Part shown: positions 4,978-5,061 of the stretch, piece by piece
Layout: every line of letters starts with the position of its first letter
Numbering within the stretch: position 1 is the first letter of the stretch
Assembly: GCA_965151315.1 (NCBI GenBank)
Contig: CBCTZG010000128.1
Coordinates: forward strand, 1-5,061
From: Avimonoglobus sp965151315
GTDB lineage: Bacteria; Bacillota; Clostridia; UBA1381
DNA: 5,061 nucleotides
Reading direction: 5' to 3'
Program-made: the position numbers and the translations under genes
Notes under the pieces: model-generated
The model's input: the letters and a program-made list of their open reading frames with translations, nothing else
The model's database searches: none
Told to the model about the DNA's origin: nothing

Positions 4978-5061
4978 GTGAAAGAGAAGAAAATAATCGC
5001 GGGAGTACTGGCAGCTGCCATGCTGCTGGCAGCTGCTGGGTGCGGCAAGAAGGAAGAGGAA
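4978..5061 (+). CDS. N-terminus of a lipoprotein (partial, runs off the window)
   Basis: Only the signal peptide is visible. A basic N-region (KEKK) is followed by a hydrophobic Ala/Leu-rich core (IIAGVLAAAMLLAAA), then a lipobox ending AAGC, then a Gly-Lys-Glu tail. This is typical of a lipid-anchored protein on the outer face of a Gram-positive membrane, often an ABC-transporter substrate-binding protein. AAAGG (4964-4968) is nine bases before GTG 4978 but only three before the in-frame ATG 4972. GTG is therefore preferred; starting at ATG 4972 would add Met-His. The divergent AraC regulator upstream fits a solute-uptake operon, but the mature domain is outside the window and no substrate can be assigned. 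The frame is open to the last base, 5061. Confidence 0.75.
   Translation, partial: MKEKKIIAGVLAAAMLLAAAGCGKKEEE

Overview
The window looks like a chromosomal segment from a mid-GC, low-GC-lineage anaerobic Firmicute, probably class Clostridia. Supporting this are strong GGAGG ribosome sites, GTG starts, a B. subtilis-like 555-residue RNase J, a PupG/PunA-type purine nucleoside phosphorylase, an RNHCP-domain protein, a cupin/AraC regulator and a Lys-rich lipoprotein signal. No species can be named from sequence alone.

Layout. Bases 1-150 hold three successive hairpins. At least one is a clear intrinsic terminator (59-92), and they insulate what follows from upstream transcription. A near-consensus promoter (TTGACT-18-TGG-TATAAT, 189-218) starts a transcript with a leader of about 155 nt. 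It reads into rnjA (RNase J, 381-2048), then a tightly linked purine nucleoside phosphorylase gene (2057-2872), then a 145-bp spacer and an RNHCP zinc-ribbon gene (3018-3446). It ends at a strong terminator (3480-3518). RNase J releases nucleoside monophosphates from RNA and the phosphorylase splits purine nucleosides, so the first two genes suit RNA turnover feeding purine salvage.

The spacer before the RNHCP gene is the most interesting part. It has an 11-codon leader ORF with a good ribosome site. The leader ORF ends inside the left arm of a perfect 13-bp hairpin with a GGGA (GNRA) tetraloop. Beyond it, a CCTCC segment can pair with the RNHCP gene's own GGAGG. The same CCTCCC segment can pair instead with GGGAGG in the loop and right arm of the first hairpin. 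This 1:2/3:4 versus 2:3 arrangement is the plan of an erm/cat-type translational attenuator, here in front of a gene of unknown function.

Convergent to this unit is an AraC-family regulator (3589-4452, minus strand). A 17-bp inverted repeat with one mismatch flanks it, and one copy overlaps its promoter -35. Divergent from it, after about 500 bp of non-coding DNA (an AT-rich half with a 15-T run, then a GC-rich half with several stem-loops), a lipoprotein gene begins at about 4978 and runs off the window. The araC/lipoprotein divergence suggests a regulated uptake system, but only the signal peptide is visible.
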